From Seminavis robusta (taxonomy: Eukaryota > Bacillariophyta > Bacillariophyceae > Naviculales > Naviculaceae), in NCBI GenBank assembly GCA_903772945.1, contig CAICTM010001351.1, positions 1-30,969 of the forward strand: a stretch of 30,969 bases of DNA, given 5' to 3'. The notes under the pieces are model-generated. The model was not told where the DNA came from, ran no database searches, and saw only the letters and a program-made list of their open reading frames with translations. Position numbers and translations under genes: made by a program. Below are positions 29,078 through 30,969 of this stretch, one piece after another. The number at the start of each line of letters is the position of its first letter. Within the stretch, counting starts at the first letter, position 1.

Positions 29078-30797
29078 TTAATTGGGTAGCCTGTTTTGTC
29101 CACTCTTAGCATGTTCTCCAAGTCCTTCCTGCCTGTCTGGCAATACCAGTAGAATTTGGGGAGGTCCTCGACTTTCATTGCCAACTAGTTTTTCGAGTTG
29201 GCGGACGGCCTCACGGCATTCTGAGGGGTTTTGAAGTTTTCAATGCGGTACCGAAGAAATTCTTTATCTGATGGTTGGGTGGGTTTTGATTTTTGTTGGC
29301 GTTGAAGTATCGTAGAGTAAGTTGGAGGTGTTCGGTGAAGACGGTTGGATACGTTTTGGCCAATTGCTTGATCCTCTTTAGAGAAGGTGTTGTCGCGTAC
29401 ACACTGTCTGAAGTTGGCTATTTGTTTATGAAGAATTAGCAGATTGTTTGGTACAATTCCGTACTCTGAAAAGGAGGATTGAATCTGAATCTCTGCAAGA
29501 GTGTTGTGGGGGTTTCGTTTGATGGAGATGACTGATGGACCTAGCAATTCTCTGAATGGGCCTACGCGACAGCGGCGGTGTTGGGGATTCGCGATTAGGG
29601 ATTCAACCCCTGTACCTCTGTACTAGAATTTCACAGTAGAAATACAGAGCCCACCCACTTTTTCAGTAGTATCTCAATAGACAACAGTAACAACTAAGAG
29701 AGCTTAGAGCAACTAACATACTACTGAAAAAGCGGTCTACTATCGATATCGAAGAAGCGAAGCAGCGAAGAGGAGCCTATCGAAGCAACGAGCCAACGGT
29801 AGCAGGAAGATCGCGACGACGCAAGGATCCGAGGACGGATTGCGAGACGATAGAGACCAAGCCTGTCGAAGGATCGACAGCAACAAGAGAAGACTGTTGT
29901 TCGACGTTCGAACGACAGCAACAGAGAGAAGCCCTTCCGTGGAACTGAAGGCAACGCGACGACGCAGCGAGCGACGACGCAACGAGAGAAGGATCTGATC
30001 CGAGGACGGATTCGAATCCAAGCCGAAGCGAGTTTCGTCGACCGGAGTCGTCGAACCGTCGGCAGCAGCAAGAGTTTCGTCGGTAGAATCCACAAGGATT
30101 ACCGGCAAGGTTGCTTGGCGAGGAGAAAGCCAACAACAAGCGCGTAAGCCATAGTGCCAGCGCAGGGACCAAGGACGGGTACCCAACCAAGGAAACAACC
30201 AGCAAGGAAACGGGTTCGGAACGGCAGCATACCGCACGAAGTGTGAAGCAATAGCGCCAGACCTAAAAGAAAGAGTTGCCTCTCTGAGTCCCGAGTTCAT
30301 CTTCCGGTGGATCTGCTATGGCTGCAGTGAGGTTGGCTATTTCATTTTCGAGTTTTGCTTTCTCTATCGTTAGTGTGCGTAAGCTACCGAGAGTCGGGTT
30401 CTCAATGACCTCTGCTATCCCGTCTTCCAGTAGCTGTAGGCTTGTTGGGGTTGCAGTTTGGGAGACGAAGGTTTTTCTGTTCGCGTCGTTCCGCGGCTGC
30501 GTCATGCCTGTTCCGGGTCTCCTTTGAGTACACCGGTGCTACTAACACTGTCTTTTTCAGGTTGCTTAGCTCATTGCTGATGTCGTCACCTATCGTTTGT
30601 CCAACGTGGATAACGATCTTCTCCCATGTGCGTATCAACTGGTCTGCCGTTCCAGATCCATTTGTACCGAAATTGAACACATGGTGTGCGAGGGCTTTGC
30701 ATGAACCTTTCTGTTGGTTCGACGATGGGTTGGGTCTTCCATGCCCTCGTGCTTTGCCTCCTCCTCGGCCACCTCTTCCTTTACCTCTACCGCTCAT
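29078..30797 (-). pseudogene. Decayed gag of a diatom Copia-like (CoDi-type) retroelement
   Basis: Starts at ATG 30797 with an RG-rich tail (MSGRGKGRGGRGGGK), then HHVFNFGTNGSGTADQLIRT and a charged helical region, as in Gag of diatom Copia-like elements. The frame shifts near 30472-30476 at a run of five A/T, after which the next frame carries a helical stretch (LLEDGIAEVIEN and on) to about 30284. A roughly 660-bp insertion (29620-30278) interrupts it. Beyond that, coding resumes (VGPFRELLGPSVISIK) in 29614-29240, shifts frame again near 29225-29240, and ends with PPQILLVLPDRQEGLG and a TAA at 29078-29080. At least two frameshifts plus the insertion make it non-functional as read; a sequencing error could account for one but not all. 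No pol segment is present in the window. Confidence 0.65.
29620..30278 (-). mobile_element. Insertion inside the gag pseudogene, possibly a solo LTR
   Basis: The gag reading stops matching at both sides of this segment, and CCTCT occurs at 29615-29619 and 30279-30283, consistent with a 5-bp target duplication (the size typical for Copia elements). On the minus strand the segment ends ...CTAGTACA, an LTR-like CA end if the border is moved one base, but the other end lacks TG. It contains a 14-bp perfect inverted repeat (29658-29671 and 29719-29732) and a purine-rich CGA/GAAG stretch at about 29750-30010. The long minus-strand frames over it are composition artefacts. Confidence 0.45.
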
Positions 30798-30969
30798 TGT
30801 CTATGTTACGGTAGGTGGACTATTTTAATTCTTTCTTTTTATTTGGCTAGCTCTTTATTTTAAGTTCTCGTCCGACTACTTATTCGTCTTATGGCTATGG
30901 GGCGATAAACTTCAAATTATACTCCTGCCTAGGGAGTGTTAAAACTATTTCTAAGGATCTTGCAAGGTG
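30798..30969 (-). other. Upstream leader of the gag pseudogene
   Basis: 172 bp of AT-rich sequence before the gag ATG, reaching the window edge. It may be the element's untranslated leader or the end of its 5' LTR. No primer-binding site could be recognised. Confidence 0.3.

Noticed and set aside
29740..30300. 186-codon minus-strand frame and two overlapping ones
   Set aside because: Lies in purine-rich insertion sequence with Leu/Ser/Arg bias in three frames at once, typical of composition artefacts.

Overview
This window looks like nuclear DNA of a diatom, most likely a raphid pennate. The reasons are: spliceosomal introns of about 75-116 bp with GT-AG (once GC-AG) borders; two predicted plastid proteins whose signal peptides end in the A|F or G|F cleavage motif (ASAFAP type) of diatom bipartite presequences; a cyclin resembling the diatom-specific expansion; and a Gag of the kind found in diatom Copia-like (CoDi) retroelements, starting with an RG-rich tail. 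The genus cannot be proved from sequence alone. All gene models are my own reading of frames and splice sites; no transcript or homology search was available.

Layout: 1-2179 is gene-poor, with nested palindromes and LTR-like sequence. 2180-3823 (+) encodes a plastid-targeted DUF2993/LmeA-like protein, convergent with a TrmA/RlmD-type RNA uridine methyltransferase (4432-5877, -). 5878-7526 is non-coding and carries two repeat families, a 17-bp tandem triplet and about a dozen copies of the 14-bp palindrome GATTCTTAAGAATC. A two-exon plastid DUF2358 protein (7527-8380, -) diverges from a GCM/WRKY-like zinc-finger gene (8838-9875, +) across a 457-bp shared promoter region. The largest gene is a 13-exon ASCC3/Slh1-type Ski2-like double helicase (10068-17415, -), preceded on the same strand by a two-exon purple acid phosphatase (17971-19766, -). 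A cyclin follows at 21311-22237 (-).

From about 23.4 kb onward the window is mobile-element territory. A small element with about 35-bp terminal inverted repeats encloses some 15 copies of TTAAGGGCATGTT (23413-23792). A 4.4-kb element lies between long direct repeats (24396-25046 and 28210-28824); it carries a Gag-like coiled-coil ORF, broken or read through at one in-frame TGA, and no recognisable polymerase, so it looks non-autonomous. Then comes a decayed CoDi-type gag pseudogene (29078-30797, -) with frameshifts and a roughly 660-bp insertion flanked by a candidate 5-bp target duplication.

The host genes do not form a pathway: they cover plastid lipid or membrane biology, RNA modification, ribosome rescue, phosphate scavenging and cell-cycle control. 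The most unusual material is the repeat and mobile DNA: the TIR-bounded array, the long-repeat-flanked element with paired indels in its hairpins, and the palindrome field upstream of the methyltransferase gene. Within the genes, the helicase has one intron at the same codon and phase in both Walker A motifs, and one GC-AG intron.
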